A stretch of DNA of 64,000 bases from Arthrobacter sp. PM3 (GCF_003352915.1 NZ_CP022314.1:3951861-4015860), one strand, 5' to 3'. Shown: positions 37,382 to 48,054, counted from the stretch's first letter. Notes: generated from the sequence alone by a model not told the origin. Translations and numbers: made by a program.

Positions 37382-38884
37382 GTGACTTTCATTTCCAAGA
37401 CCCAACATGCCGACGTCGTCTTGATTGGCGGCGGCATCATGAGCGCCACGCTCGGCGCTTTCATCAAGCAGCTTGAGCCGAACTGGACCATCTCGCTGTT
37501 CGAGCGGCTCGACGAGCCCGGTCTGGAGAGCTCCGGACCGTGGAACAATGCCGGCACCGGACACGCCGCCCTGTGTGAGCTTAACTACTCCCCCGCAGCC
37601 AAAGACGGCTCGGTGGACCCCGCCAAGGCCCTGAAGATCAACGAGCAGTTCCAGCTGTCCCGCCAGTTCTGGTCCCACCTGGTCTCGAACTCCCTGATCG
37701 GCTCCCCCAAGGGCTTCATCAACACCGTGCCGCACATGAGCTTCGTGATCGGCGAGGACCACACCAAGTTCCTCCGCACCCGCTACGAGGCCCTCAAGCC
37801 GAACCCGCTGTTCCGGTCCATGGAGTACTCCGAGGACCAGGCGCAGATCGCCAAGTGGGCCCCGCTGATCGTCAAGGGCCGCGATCCCAAGCAGCGCGTC
37901 GCGGCGACCCGCGCCGCCGAGGGCACCGACGTCGACTTCGGCGCCCTGACCCGGGAACTGACCACGTACCTGGGCAACAACGGCGTGGAGATCAACTACG
38001 GCCACAACGTCAGCGACATCAAGCGCGCGTCCGACGGCGGCTGGGACCTTTCGCTCAAGCACGCCCGCAGCGGCGAGCACGGCTCGATCCACGCGAAGTT
38101 CGTGTTTGTCGGCGCCGGCGGCGGCGCCCTGCACCTGCTGCAGGCCTCCGGCATCCCGGAAAGCAAGGGGTTCGGTGGCTTCCCGGTCTCCGGCCAGTTC
38201 TTCCGCTGCACCGACGAGTCCCTCGCCGCGCAGCACAGCGCGAAGGTCTACGGCCAGGCGTCGGTCGGTGCCCCGCCGATGTCCGTGCCGCACCTGGACA
38301 CGCGCTACGTCAACGGCAAGCGCTCCCTGCTGTTCGGCCCGTACGCCGGTTTCTCCACCAACTTCCTCAAGAACGGCTCCTACCTGGACCTGCCGCTGTC
38401 CATCCGCCCCTCCAACATCGTCCCGATGCTGGCCGTGGCCAAGGACAACATGGACCTCACCGCCTACCTGATCAAGGAAGTCGCCAAGCGCCACGGCGAC
38501 AAAGTCGAAGCCCTGCGGGAGTACTACCCCGAGGCGAAGGACGGCGACTGGGAGCTCATCACCGCCGGCCAGCGGGTCCAGATCATCAAGAAGGACCCGA
38601 AGAAGGGCGGCGTGCTGCAGTTCGGCACCGAGGTCATCGCCGGGCGCGACGGCACCATCGGCGCCCTGCTCGGCGCGTCCCCGGGCGCGTCCACGGCCGT
38701 GCCGATCATGATTGAGCTGCTGCAGAAGTCCTTCCCGAAGAACTTCAAGGGCTGGCAGTCCAAGCTCAAGGAGATGATGCCCGGCTACGGCGTCAAGCTC
38801 AATGAGAACCCCGAGCTCGCCGCGCAGCTTGAGGCCGAGACGGCCAGGACGCTGCAGCTCGAACAGGTCTCCGCCCGCAGCTGA
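37382..38884 (+). CDS. mqo: malate:quinone oxidoreductase
   Basis: A 500-aa FAD-dependent, membrane-associated dehydrogenase oxidising malate to oxaloacetate and passing electrons to menaquinone. Visible: the FAD fold [62 protein letters not shown] and [16 protein letters not shown]. Length is typical. The GTG start at 37382 has GGAG eight bases upstream. It lies 79 bp after the binding-protein gene and probably has its own promoter. Confidence 0.96.
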   Translation: MTFISKTQHADVVLIGGGIMSATLGAFIKQLEPNWTISLFERLDEPGLESSGPWNNAGTGHAALCELNYSPAAKDGSVDPAKALKINEQFQLSRQFWSHLVSNSLIGSPKGFINTVPHMSFVIGEDHTKFLRTRYEALKPNPLFRSMEYSEDQAQIAKWAPLIVKGRDPKQRVAATRAAEGTDVDFGALTRELTTYLGNNGVEINYGHNVSDIKRASDGGWDLSLKHARSGEHGSIHAKFVFVGAGGGALHLLQASGIPESKGFGGFPVSGQFFRCTDESLAAQHSAKVYGQASVGAPPMSVPHLDTRYVNGKRSLLFGPYAGFSTNFLKNGSYLDLPLSIRPSNIVPMLAVAKDNMDLTAYLIKEVAKRHGDKVEALREYYPEAKDGDWELITAGQRVQIIKKDPKKGGVLQFGTEVIAGRDGTIGALLGASPGASTAVPIMIELLQKSFPKNFKGWQSKLKEMMPGYGVKLNENPELAAQLEAETARTLQLEQVSARS

Positions 38885-38992
38885 GTCCCTGCAGCTGGAT
38901 CCTCCCAGCCGAACTCCATAGCTGAATCCCGGCCCGGCCGCGGCCTGTACTTCCCGTTTGCAGTTGTCGTCGACCCACCAGGAGACCATGAG

Positions 38993-41900
38993 ATGTTCCG
39001 GCTCGCAAAGCTGTCGCTGGCCAACCGGGCCCTGATCGCGCTGATCACGGTGTTCGCCACCGTGTTCGGCGTGATCACGATGTCCTCGCTGAAGCAGGAA
39101 CTCATCCCGTCCATCGAGTTCCCGCAGATCACGGTCATCAGCTCCATGCCGGGGGCGTCGCCGGAAGTCGTCGACAAGCAGATCAGCGCGCCCCTGGAAA
39201 AGGCGCTCAACAGCGTCGAAGGGCTCGAGTCGACGTCGTCGACCTCCCGCAACGGCGTCTCGCAGATCACCCTGGCCTTCACCTACGGCACCAACCTGGA
39301 CCGGGCCCGGAACCAGATCGACCGGGCGATCTCCAACGCCCAGCAGTCGCTGCCCAAGGACGTCCAGCCGCAGGCCATCGCCGGGAGCATCAGCGACTTC
39401 CCGATCGTTTTCCTGGCCGTGTCCTCGGACAAACCGCTCAGCGAACTCAACGCCGACCTCGCCCGGCTCAGCGTGCCCCGGCTGCAGAAGCTCGACGGCG
39501 TCCGGGGCGCCGATGTCACCGGCGGCGCCACCGAGCACATCCGGATCCTGCCGCGGCCCGCGGACATGGCGGCGTCGGGCGCGGGCATCCAGTCCATCAG
39601 TGACGCCCTGAAGAACAACGGTACGCTGGTACCGGCCGGCACGATCGAGGAACAGGGCAAGACGCTCTCGCTGCAGATCGGCAGCCCGGTGGACTCGCTC
39701 GATGCCATCAGGGCCCTGCCCCTGGGCAGCGCCCGCGACGGGGCAACGATCGGCAGCGTCGCGGACGTCAGCCTGGTCGAGGACGCCCGGACGTCCATCA
39801 CGCGTACCAACGGCAAGGAAACCCTGGCCGTCTCCGTGACCAAGAAGCCCGACGGCGACACGGTGGCGATCTCCCACGCCGTGAAGGACGCCATCCCGCA
39901 GCTCGAGGCCGAACTCGGGTCCAACGCCAAATTCACCCCGGTCTTCGACCAGGCGCCGTTCATTGAGAAGTCCATCAAGGACCTCACCACCGAGGGCCTG
40001 CTGGGGCTCGGGTTTGCGGTCCTGGTGATCCTGGTGTTCCTGATGTCCGTGCGCGCGACCCTCGTCACGGCCGTGTCCATCCCGCTGTCGTTGCTGATCA
40101 CGTTCATCGGGCTCTCGGCCACCGGCTACTCCCTGAACATCCTGACCCTCGGGGCGCTGACCATCGCGATCGGCCGGGTGGTGGACGACTCGATCGTGGT
40201 CATCGAAAACATCAAGCGCCATTTGAGCTACGGCGAGGACAAGATCACCGCCATCGTGACCTCCATCCGGGAGGTCGCCGGTGCCATCACCGCGTCCACC
40301 CTGACCACCGTGGCCGTGTTCCTGCCGATCGCCTTTGTCGGGGACCTCGCCGGGGAGCTGTTCCGGCCCTTCGCCCTCACGGTGACCATCGCCCTGCTTT
40401 CCTCGCTGCTGGTTTCGCTCACGATCGTCCCGGTGCTGGCGTACTGGTTCCTGCGCACCCCGGCCGTCACCGGATCCGCCGCTGGTTCTGCTGTCGGCAT
40501 TGCAGCCGAGGCGCACGAGGCCGAGCAGCGCACGCTGCTGCAGCGCGGCTACCTTCCGGTCCTGTCCGGGACGCAGCGGCACCCGGTCCTGACGCTGGTC
40601 GCCGCGGCGCTGGTGCTTGCCGGGACGGTGGCCATGTCCCCGCTGCTCGCCACGGACCTGCTGGGCCGCTCCGGCGAGAACAGCATGACGGTCAAGCAGG
40701 CCCTGCCGGCGGGCACGAGCCTGGCCGAAGCCACCGCGGCGGCCATCAAGGTCGAAGATGTCCTGCGCGGCGTCGAGGGGATCAAAGACGTCCAGTCCAC
40801 CACCGGCAACGCCCAGACCGGATTCTCGGCCCTGCTGTCCACCGGAGCGTCGAATTCGACCTTCACCGTGGTGACGGACGAAAAAGCCAACCAGGGCAAG
40901 CTCCAGGACACCGTCCGCACCGAACTTGCCAAGCTCGGCGACGCCGGCAAGATCACGGTCGGGTCCCAGCAGGGCGGCTTCGGCACGTCCTCGACCGTGG
41001 ACATCACCCTCAAGGCCGCCACCACCGCGGACCTCCGGACCGCCAGTGACGCCATGGTCAAGGCCATGGACGGGGTGCCCGGCAGCAGCGAGGTCGCCAC
41101 CAACCTGGCTGCCAGCCAGCCCGTGGTCCAGGTCAAAGTTGACCGGGCCAAGGCCGTCGCGGCCGGCCTGAACGAAGAACGCGTGGCCGGGGTCCTCGCC
41201 GCCACGATCAGCCCGATCCCCGCCGGAACAGTCAGGATCGACACCGACGACTTCCCGGTACGGATCGGCGAGGGAACCCGCTTTACGAGCATCGACGCCG
41301 TCCGTGCGATCCCGCTCCCGACGGCGGCCGGTGCCGTGCCGCTGGGCAACATCGCCTCCGTGGAACAGGTCGATGTACCGGTCTCCATCACCGCCAGCAA
41401 CGGCCAGCGCACCGCGAAGGTCTCGGTGACGCCGTCGGGCGCCAACCTGGGTGCGGTGAGCACCGAGGTCCAGAACCGGCTCAAATCGGTCCAGCTGCCG
41501 CCCGGGGTGACCGCAACAATCGGCGGCGCCACAACTCAGCAGGCAGACTCATTCCGCCAGTTGGGGCTCGCGCTGCTGGCCGCCGTCGCTATTGTCTACG
41601 TGATCATGGTGGCCGCCTTCAAGTCCCTCATCCAGCCACTGATCCTGCTGGTTTCGGTCCCCTTCGCAGCGACCGGCGCCATCGCCCTGCTCGTGATCAC
41701 CGGCGTGCCGCTCGGCCTGCCGTCACTGATCGGCATGCTGATGCTCGTGGGCATCGTGGTGACCAACGCGATTGTGCTGATCGACCTCATCAACCAGTAC
41801 CGCCAGCCGCGCGACGGCCAGCCGGGCATGAACGTGGCGGACGCCATCACGCACGGCGCCCGCCAGCGCCTCAGGCCCATCCTCATGACGGCCCTCGCCA

Positions 41901-42205
41901 CGGTGTTCGCCCTGACCCCGATGGCCCTGGGCCTGACCGGCGGCGGAGGCTTCATCTCCCAGCCCCTGGCCATCGTGGTGATCGGCGGCCTGATTTCCTC
42001 CACCGTGCTCACGCTCATCCTGGTTCCGGTGCTGTACCGGCTCGTCGAGGGCCGGCGCGAACGCATGGCCCTGCGGAAGTCCCTGCGCCGCGGCCGCCAC
42101 TCCGCACCGGCAGCCGGCGCGTCGGTCGGCCCGGCGACCGGCGAGCCTGAGGAGTTCCCGGACGAATTCCCGGAGGACGCCCCCCTGCCCGCGGGGCCGC
42201 GTTAG
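38993..42205 (+). CDS. RND-family efflux transporter
   Basis: A 1070-aa inner-membrane transporter of the AcrB/HAE1-like branch. It has the canonical two halves, each with one helix, a large external loop and five helices. The charged pair of the proton relay is in GRVVDDSIVVIENIKRH. No membrane-fusion or outer-membrane partner is near, as expected for a monoderm. The ATG has CAGGAG upstream. Its TAG stop overlaps the TAA stop of the convergent NRPS-like gene in the sequence TTAG. Substrate is unknown; export of the product of the adjacent operon is a speculation. Confidence 0.9.
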   Translation: MFRLAKLSLANRALIALITVFATVFGVITMSSLKQELIPSIEFPQITVISSMPGASPEVVDKQISAPLEKALNSVEGLESTSSTSRNGVSQITLAFTYGTNLDRARNQIDRAISNAQQSLPKDVQPQAIAGSISDFPIVFLAVSSDKPLSELNADLARLSVPRLQKLDGVRGADVTGGATEHIRILPRPADMAASGAGIQSISDALKNNGTLVPAGTIEEQGKTLSLQIGSPVDSLDAIRALPLGSARDGATIGSVADVSLVEDARTSITRTNGKETLAVSVTKKPDGDTVAISHAVKDAIPQLEAELGSNAKFTPVFDQAPFIEKSIKDLTTEGLLGLGFAVLVILVFLMSVRATLVTAVSIPLSLLITFIGLSATGYSLNILTLGALTIAIGRVVDDSIVVIENIKRHLSYGEDKITAIVTSIREVAGAITASTLTTVAVFLPIAFVGDLAGELFRPFALTVTIALLSSLLVSLTIVPVLAYWFLRTPAVTGSAAGSAVGIAAEAHEAEQRTLLQRGYLPVLSGTQRHPVLTLVAAALVLAGTVAMSPLLATDLLGRSGENSMTVKQALPAGTSLAEATAAAIKVEDVLRGVEGIKDVQSTTGNAQTGFSALLSTGASNSTFTVVTDEKANQGKLQDTVRTELAKLGDAGKITVGSQQGGFGTSSTVDITLKAATTADLRTASDAMVKAMDGVPGSSEVATNLAASQPVVQVKVDRAKAVAAGLNEERVAGVLAATISPIPAGTVRIDTDDFPVRIGEGTRFTSIDAVRAIPLPTAAGAVPLGNIASVEQVDVPVSITASNGQRTAKVSVTPSGANLGAVSTEVQNRLKSVQLPPGVTATIGGATTQQADSFRQLGLALLAAVAIVYVIMVAAFKSLIQPLILLVSVPFAATGAIALLVITGVPLGLPSLIGMLMLVGIVVTNAIVLIDLINQYRQPRDGQPGMNVADAITHGARQRLRPILMTALATVFALTPMALGLTGGGGFISQPLAIVVIGGLISSTVLTLILVPVLYRLVEGRRERMALRKSLRRGRHSAPAAGASVGPATGEPEEFPDEFPEDAPLPAGPR

Positions 42206-45200
42206 GCGCGCGGGCTCGGGGCCTTGGCCCGGGCGGCCCGGTGCGTCCGGTGGGCTCCATGGGTTACCCGCGGGGGCTTCGGCAGTCCGCCCCCTGGCTG
42301 GGAGCCGTTGTTCCTGTGGCGGGGTTCGGTGCTGTGCCGGGGACCGCTGGAGAGGCCGGCCGGCCGCCGCTTCCAGGCCGCGACGGGGGCCAGCACTTCG
42401 CGCGCCGGGTTGCCCGTGAAGGTCGAATTTTCCGGCACGTCCTCGCCCTTCATCACCATGGCGTCGGCCCCGAGGGTCGATCCGTCGCGCATCGTCACAC
42501 CGTAGTTGACCCAGCCGTCCACCCCGATGGAGCAGCGGTTGCCGAAGACGATGTAGTCCGACTTGAACGTGCCGTCTTCCATGGAATGGCCTTGAACGTG
42601 GACTCCCTCGTTGAAGGTGCAGTCATCGCCAATCGTCACCAGGGTCTTCTCCGGCATGTTCAGGCCCGCGTCATACATCCGCTTGCCCACCCTGACGCCC
42701 AGCAGCCGCCAGATCATGGGCTTGAACGGCGTGCCATTGAACGGTGCCCCGCCCAGCAGCTTCCACAGCCGTTCGTGCCGCCAGAAGTAGCGGTCATAGA
42801 TGGAGCAGTACTGCGGTGTCAGGCGGCGGAAGCCCATCACGGAGCGCTCCACCAGGGCCATGAAGAGCACCCTGAACACCATCAGCCCCAGCATGGCGCC
42901 GGCGACGGCCAGGACACCGAGGAAGCTGTGCGCGGACACGGCAACGGCGCCCGCCAGGGTGGCCGCCACCAACAGGACATACCGTACTGACAGGAACAGC
43001 ACCATGCTCACGATGTTGTGCCGGTTCTTCGCCGGGAGCAACCGGTGCATGGCCTCGGCAATCTTGAGTTCGTCAAACCGGCTGTCACGCTGGACGGACC
43101 GGGGAATCTCGAACGCTGGCGAGCCCAGCAGCCCGACGTCACGCCGGACCGGGCCGTCGATGGGAATCATCACCTTGGTTGCCAGCAGACAGTTCTCCCC
43201 GGCCTGCGCCCCGATGGGGAACGTGATGTTGTTGCCCAGGAAGTTATGTCCGGCGATGCGGACCCTTGAGAGCCGGAAAGAGGTGTTGGTGTAGTCGGCG
43301 TTCATCATGTTCAGGCCGTCCGACACCATGGTCCCTGTTCCGACGGAGTTCAGGAACGGCGTTTCGTGGCCCAGCGTGGGGCCGAAGTTCGAGCCTGTCT
43401 GTTCCACCTTGCCCAGGTCCCAGCCCAGGGCGCGCAGGTAAGGCACAATGTAGGAGCTGTCACCGAAGACGTCCTTGTAAAGCTTGATGTTCGACACGCG
43501 GGCGATCATGCGATGGATGGTGAAGTGCCAGCCGTAAAGCGGGTAGACCACATCCGGTTTGATGAAGACGTTCAGCAGGCGCGGGCCGAGGAGGACGGTC
43601 ACCAGACCGGTGAACAGCCCGACGATGAACAGCACCAGGGTCACCACTACGACGTCGGCAAAGAACGTGAAGGCGCCCAGCTGCAGGTGTCCGGAGTCCA
43701 GATAGGGCGGCAGTAGAGCCGCCAGCCCGAGGACGAAAGCGGGCACAACCAGGACCAGGCGGTTGAACAGCTGGAGCAGCGAGTAGATCACCCGGCGTCG
43801 GGTGCTGCAGTGGGCCGCCGGGACCCGCAGGTAGTTCACGTCGGCACGTGCGGCGGGGGAACCGTGCCAGACCTCGCCGTCCGGCACCGCCTGCGAGGTC
43901 TGCAACGATGAAGCGTGGCCCAGCTGGGTGTCGTCGCCCATCGACGTTCCGATGTCGAGCGTGGTCCGCTCCGAGACCAGCACGTTGCTTCCCAGAGTCA
44001 CCGGGCCCATCTCGATCATGCCCTCCCGTGCGCGGTAGCACAGGATCGAGGCGTTTTTGTGGACCACGGTGTTGTCGCCGACGGTGAGCAGGTCCGGGCA
44101 GGCAGGCACTTTCCGGGAGAAGATCACCACTCCCTTGCCGATCTTTGCGCCCAGGAGCCGCAGGTACACCACATACAGCGGCGACCCGGCGAACAGGACG
44201 AGCGGATTGGCCCGGGTCAGGGTCTTGACCGTCCAGAAACGGAGATAGGACGGACTCCAAATCCGGATGGTCCCCGGCTTCCACCGCCCGACGAGAACCC
44301 ATTTGAGGATGATCGGAGTCACGGACAGGACCACGAAGGTCGCGGCGCCGAAACCGATGGAGCGGATCCACATGTCAAGGAGCGTGCTTCCGCCCGAGGT
44401 CCATTCGTACCCCACGATCAGCAGCCACGCCGCGTACATCGTGTACCCCAGGAAGATCAGCAGTTGGATCACTCCGCACAAGCCGTACTGCAATGAACTC
44501 ACCGGGCGGAACGGCGCCGCAGGCTCGACGTCGGTCTCCAGCACGGCCGTGCTCGTCACCGATTCGCTGTGCCGGGCCTCGAGGCACGCGGCAAGCTGCC
44601 GGACGGTCGGATTCTCGTAGATGTCCTGCATAGCCGCCGGCGGCAGCGCGGTTTCTTTCCGGATGCGGGCGCAGAACCGCGCCATCAACAGAGAGTCTGC
44701 GCCGAGGTCGTTGAAGAAGTGGGCGTCGGCGGACACCTTGTCCAGGCTCAGCACGGCGCCAAGCTGCTCGGCCAGGGTTTCCTCGGCAGCGGTTTCCGGC
44801 GCCGCGTACGCCCCCGCAGCCGACTGGCTGATCCTGTGCTCCGGACGCGGCAACCGTTTCCTGTCCACCTTGTCGCTGGCCATCATGGGAATGGCGTCCA
44901 GCTGTTCAAAATATGCCGGCACCATGTAGCCGGGAAGCCGGGTGCGCAGCATCCGGTGGAGCTCACGGGCATCAACGTCCGTGGCGTCCTGGCGCAGGGT
45001 GTAGTAGGCGGCCAGTTCCACCGTTCCGGGTTCCGGCTGGTACGTCTGCACAACCGCCTGCGCGATACCGGGCAGCTGCAGGAGGATGGATTCGATTTCG
45101 CTCAGCTCGATGCGGTAGCCGCGGATCTTGACCTGGGTGTCGATCCGGCCGAAGTACTCGAGTTCGCCGTCGTCGTTGATCCGGCCCAGGTCCCCGGTCC

Positions 45201-46485
45201 GGTAAATCCGGCCGGAGGGGTTGTTCTTGATCCCCACGAAGTCCGGAACAAAGGCCCGTTCCGTCAGATCCGGCCGGTTGACGTATCCCCGGGCCAGCCC
45301 GACGCCGGCCAGGCCGATTTCCCCCGTTTCACCGGGCGGCAGGGCGCGCAGCTCCTCGGGATCCACGATGACCGCCGTGTACGTGGGCAGGGGCACGCCG
45401 AGGGACACGGGCGTGTCCGGGTCCAGGAGGGACCAGGTGGCGGTCACGGTCGCTTCGGTGGGGCCGTAGACGTTCAGGAAGCGGCGGCCCGGGCGGTGCC
45501 ACCGCGCGACCAGGTCCTTCGGGCAGGCCTCGCCCGAGACCAGCAGGAAACGGAGCCCGGGCAGGTCCTCGTCGAGGGTGGCCAGCAGCGTCGGCACACA
45601 GCAAAGCGCCGTGATGCGTTTTTCCTGCAGGTACTCCGCGAGCTCGGCCCCCAGCATGCTGGACCGGCCCGGCTTGGGCACCAGGGTGGCTCCGACCATC
45701 CAGGCGACCCAGATCTCCTCCACCGAAAAGTCAAAGGCGATCGTCATGCCCTGGTACACGCGGTCCTCGGGCACAATGCCGTAGATGTCGGAGGCCACCC
45801 GGACAAAGTTGCAGATGCTGGCGTGCTCGACGGCCACGCCCTTGGGCCGGCCGGTCGAGCCGGAGGTGTAGATGATGTAGGCCAGTTCGTCGGCCGTCCC
45901 GCCGACGTCCTCCGCGCCCAGGCGCGAGGAATCCTTGGCGTCGATCTGTGCCTCCACAGCATCCAGGCACACAGTCACGGCGGCGACCTCGGGCAGCAGG
46001 TCCTTCAGATGGGACAGGGACAGGACCATCGCCACGGTCGCATCTTCGACAATGTATTGGAGGCGGTCCGGCGGGAACCCCGGATCCAGGGGAACATAGG
46101 CCGCGTGGATCTTCAGGACCGCGAGCATCGCCACGTAGGACCGCCACGGCTGGTCAAACAGCAGGGCAATGCGGTCACCGGGCCGTGCGCCGCACACCAG
46201 CAGATGGCGCGCCAATTGGTTCGCCCGCTCGTCAAGCTGCGCGTAGGTCAGGACGATGTCCCCCGCGTCCACGGCGACCTGGTCGGCCAGTCCCTGTTCC
46301 CGCAGGCGGTCACAACGGTCCTCAAAGAGTTGTTCCAGCCGCTCCCCCCGCTGCCAGCGGGCGGCTTGATCCGGCGCGGCCGACGTCAGGACCGTAGCAC
46401 CGCCCGGGCCGCCGTCCATTGACATTTTGCCGCGCAACTCCGGGGGGCGGGTGAGGCTGTTGCCGATCCTCGCGGTCTTGCCCAT
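42202..46485 (-). CDS. Pls-type membrane NRPS, putative poly-diaminobutyrate synthetase
   Basis: A 1427-aa single-module synthetase. The adenylation domain (~45-545) has YTSGSTGRPKG (206-216), FDFS (251-254), YGPTEAT (340-346), YRTGDLGR (428-435), IRGYRIEL (454-461) and the catalytic Lys ~539. The carrier domain (~560-635) has Ser598 in LGADSLL. There is no condensation or thioesterase domain. Instead three soluble modules with hexapeptide-repeat-like sequence (~775-860, ~960-1165, ~1235-1370) alternate with paired membrane helices. This is the architecture of epsilon-poly-lysine synthetase (Pls), in which the tandem C-terminal domains join amino acids. Specificity residues by eye (D-F-E-C-L-S-V-V-T-K) do not settle the substrate. 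The upstream aspartokinase and diaminobutyrate aminotransferase point to L-Dab. The C-terminal ~50 residues are Arg/Pro/His-rich. AAGGAGC precedes the ATG. Confidence 0.85.
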   Translation of the reverse strand: MGKTARIGNSLTRPPELRGKMSMDGGPGGATVLTSAAPDQAARWQRGERLEQLFEDRCDRLREQGLADQVAVDAGDIVLTYAQLDERANQLARHLLVCGARPGDRIALLFDQPWRSYVAMLAVLKIHAAYVPLDPGFPPDRLQYIVEDATVAMVLSLSHLKDLLPEVAAVTVCLDAVEAQIDAKDSSRLGAEDVGGTADELAYIIYTSGSTGRPKGVAVEHASICNFVRVASDIYGIVPEDRVYQGMTIAFDFSVEEIWVAWMVGATLVPKPGRSSMLGAELAEYLQEKRITALCCVPTLLATLDEDLPGLRFLLVSGEACPKDLVARWHRPGRRFLNVYGPTEATVTATWSLLDPDTPVSLGVPLPTYTAVIVDPEELRALPPGETGEIGLAGVGLARGYVNRPDLTERAFVPDFVGIKNNPSGRIYRTGDLGRINDDGELEYFGRIDTQVKIRGYRIELSEIESILLQLPGIAQAVVQTYQPEPGTVELAAYYTLRQDATDVDARELHRMLRTRLPGYMVPAYFEQLDAIPMMASDKVDRKRLPRPEHRISQSAAGAYAAPETAAEETLAEQLGAVLSLDKVSADAHFFNDLGADSLLMARFCARIRKETALPPAAMQDIYENPTVRQLAACLEARHSESVTSTAVLETDVEPAAPFRPVSSLQYGLCGVIQLLIFLGYTMYAAWLLIVGYEWTSGGSTLLDMWIRSIGFGAATFVVLSVTPIILKWVLVGRWKPGTIRIWSPSYLRFWTVKTLTRANPLVLFAGSPLYVVYLRLLGAKIGKGVVIFSRKVPACPDLLTVGDNTVVHKNASILCYRAREGMIEMGPVTLGSNVLVSERTTLDIGTSMGDDTQLGHASSLQTSQAVPDGEVWHGSPAARADVNYLRVPAAHCSTRRRVIYSLLQLFNRLVLVVPAFVLGLAALLPPYLDSGHLQLGAFTFFADVVVVTLVLFIVGLFTGLVTVLLGPRLLNVFIKPDVVYPLYGWHFTIHRMIARVSNIKLYKDVFGDSSYIVPYLRALGWDLGKVEQTGSNFGPTLGHETPFLNSVGTGTMVSDGLNMMNADYTNTSFRLSRVRIAGHNFLGNNITFPIGAQAGENCLLATKVMIPIDGPVRRDVGLLGSPAFEIPRSVQRDSRFDELKIAEAMHRLLPAKNRHNIVSMVLFLSVRYVLLVAATLAGAVAVSAHSFLGVLAVAGAMLGLMVFRVLFMALVERSVMGFRRLTPQYCSIYDRYFWRHERLWKLLGGAPFNGTPFKPMIWRLLGVRVGKRMYDAGLNMPEKTLVTIGDDCTFNEGVHVQGHSMEDGTFKSDYIVFGNRCSIGVDGWVNYGVTMRDGSTLGADAMVMKGEDVPENSTFTGNPAREVLAPVAAWKRRPAGLSSGPRHSTEPRHRNNGSQPGGGLPKPPRVTHGAHRTHRAARAKAPSPRA

Positions 46486-46500
46486 CCTTTAGCTCCTTCG

Positions 46501-47985
46501 CTAGAAGTGACGTGCCACGGTTCTGCCGATCCGCGGGACAGGGGTCAGGTCCCTGCCGGATACTGCAACCCATGTGCGGACCGGGCGGCCGACGGCAGCT
46601 GTATGGACGGCAGGTGTGTGGTTGTCAACGTGCGCGGTCACCGGTTCGCTTTCCGCCGGGGCCATGCCGAACGCCCGGCGGACGGCACGTTCGGCGTCCG
46701 CGAGCCGGTCGGTGGGGGTGGCGACGCCCAGGCAGGTCTCGGAGATGTCGACGAGGTCGAAGTCGACGTCGACGTCGGACAGGGCCTTGAGGAAAGTGCA
46801 GAAGATTTCCGGCGAGGACCTCATCCCCAGGCCCGTGACGGACACCCTTCCCATCTCGTTATCGTGCTGCAGGCCCTGGAATCCGATCGCTCCCTGGGCG
46901 GCGTGCAGCACGTCCAGGGCACGTTCTGCCTGCGCAGCGGGAAGGATCAAGGCGACGTCGGAACGCGCCGAACCGGGGCCGGCCGGTTTCTGGACGATGT
47001 TTTGTACTGTTGCGCCCGACCGCGACAGCGCTTGGAAGACGTGCGCCATGCATCCCGGTTCGTCCGGTATTCCGGCGACGATGATTTTCGATGCCGAGTT
47101 GACCCCGGCCACGGCGGTGACCACGGGTTGCTCGCGTGCCGGCTCGCGCCGCTCATGGCGGTCGAGGCCGGGCAGGATCAGGGTCCCCGGCTCGGCGACA
47201 AAGGAGGACCTGACATGGATCGGAATATCGAATCGGCGTGCGTATTCCACGCACCTCAGGTGGAGGACCTTGGACCCGGAGGCCGCGAACTCGAGCATTT
47301 CCTCGCTTGAGAGGACGTCCAGTTTTCGCGCCGTCGGCACAACCCGGGGGTCCGCTGTGTAGACACCGTCGACATCCGTGTAGATCTCGCAAATGCCGGC
47401 CCCCAGTGCTGCCGCCAGTGCCACCGCGGTCAGGTCCGAGCCGCCCCGGCCGAGGGTGGTGACTTTCCGACGCTTCTTCGTTCTGCCCTGGAATCCCGCA
47501 ACGATGGGCACTTCGCCGCGGGCGAGGCAGGCACGGACGCGGTCGGGCCGGACGTCGGTGATGTGCGCCTTGCCGTGGACGCTGTCGGTAATCAGTCCCG
47601 CCGCACTGCCGGTGAATGTCCGCCCCACCTGGCCAAGATCGGCCAGGGCGATGGCCAGCAGGGCCGAGGACACGAGCTCCCCGATGCTCAGGAGGGCGTC
47701 GAGGTCCCCGGGCAGCGGCCTGGTGGAAACTCCGGCGGCGAGGTCACAGAGTTCATCGGTGGTGTCCCCCATGGCCGACACGACCGCCACCACGCGGAAC
47801 CCGTCCTCCCGGGTCTTGGCTATCCGCTCGGCGGCGCGGACGATACCGGCGGCATCCGCCAGCGACGAACCGCCAAACTTCTGGACTATGACACTTCCGG
47901 CCGGTATGACGCTGCCGGGCGGCATCGGCCGGCCAGCTTCCTCTGGATCACTATCGTTGACCGCTAGTGCCTTACGGGTGCCCAT
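46501..47985 (-). CDS. aspartokinase, operon-linked
   Basis: A 494-aa aspartate kinase making aspartyl-4-phosphate. Motifs: VQKFGGSSLAD at ~34-44, TTLGRGGSDLTAVALAAALGA with the aspartate/ATP site, and IYTDVDGVYTADPR. Two ACT domains form the C-terminal part (around KIIVAGIPDEPG and RVSVTGLGMRSSP). It is longer than the usual ~420 aa through N- and C-terminal extensions. The NRPS gene begins 15 bp after its stop. A dedicated copy beside a Dab-consuming enzyme suggests dosing of the aspartate pathway for this product, as with the aspartokinase in ectoine clusters. Whether it escapes Lys/Thr inhibition cannot be read from sequence. Confidence 0.9.
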   Translation of the reverse strand: MGTRKALAVNDSDPEEAGRPMPPGSVIPAGSVIVQKFGGSSLADAAGIVRAAERIAKTREDGFRVVAVVSAMGDTTDELCDLAAGVSTRPLPGDLDALLSIGELVSSALLAIALADLGQVGRTFTGSAAGLITDSVHGKAHITDVRPDRVRACLARGEVPIVAGFQGRTKKRRKVTTLGRGGSDLTAVALAAALGAGICEIYTDVDGVYTADPRVVPTARKLDVLSSEEMLEFAASGSKVLHLRCVEYARRFDIPIHVRSSFVAEPGTLILPGLDRHERREPAREQPVVTAVAGVNSASKIIVAGIPDEPGCMAHVFQALSRSGATVQNIVQKPAGPGSARSDVALILPAAQAERALDVLHAAQGAIGFQGLQHDNEMGRVSVTGLGMRSSPEIFCTFLKALSDVDVDFDLVDISETCLGVATPTDRLADAERAVRRAFGMAPAESEPVTAHVDNHTPAVHTAAVGRPVRTWVAVSGRDLTPVPRIGRTVARHF

Positions 47986-48054
47986 TTCTCTCCCCGAAAT
48001 CTGCTTCGATTCTTGCGCGCGGTCTGTGCCCCACGCGGCGGTCGGTGCGGATGC

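Noticed and set aside
37322..40582. A 1086-codon open frame on the minus strand
   Set aside because: It lies opposite mqo and the RND gene, both of which have clear family motifs. The long frame is a by-product of high GC, and its translation is low-complexity Arg/Gly/Asp-rich sequence.
42202..46485. Conventional siderophore or peptide NRPS
   Set aside because: There is no condensation, thioesterase or second module, and the membrane-bound C-terminal half with three tandem modules is specific to the Pls type.
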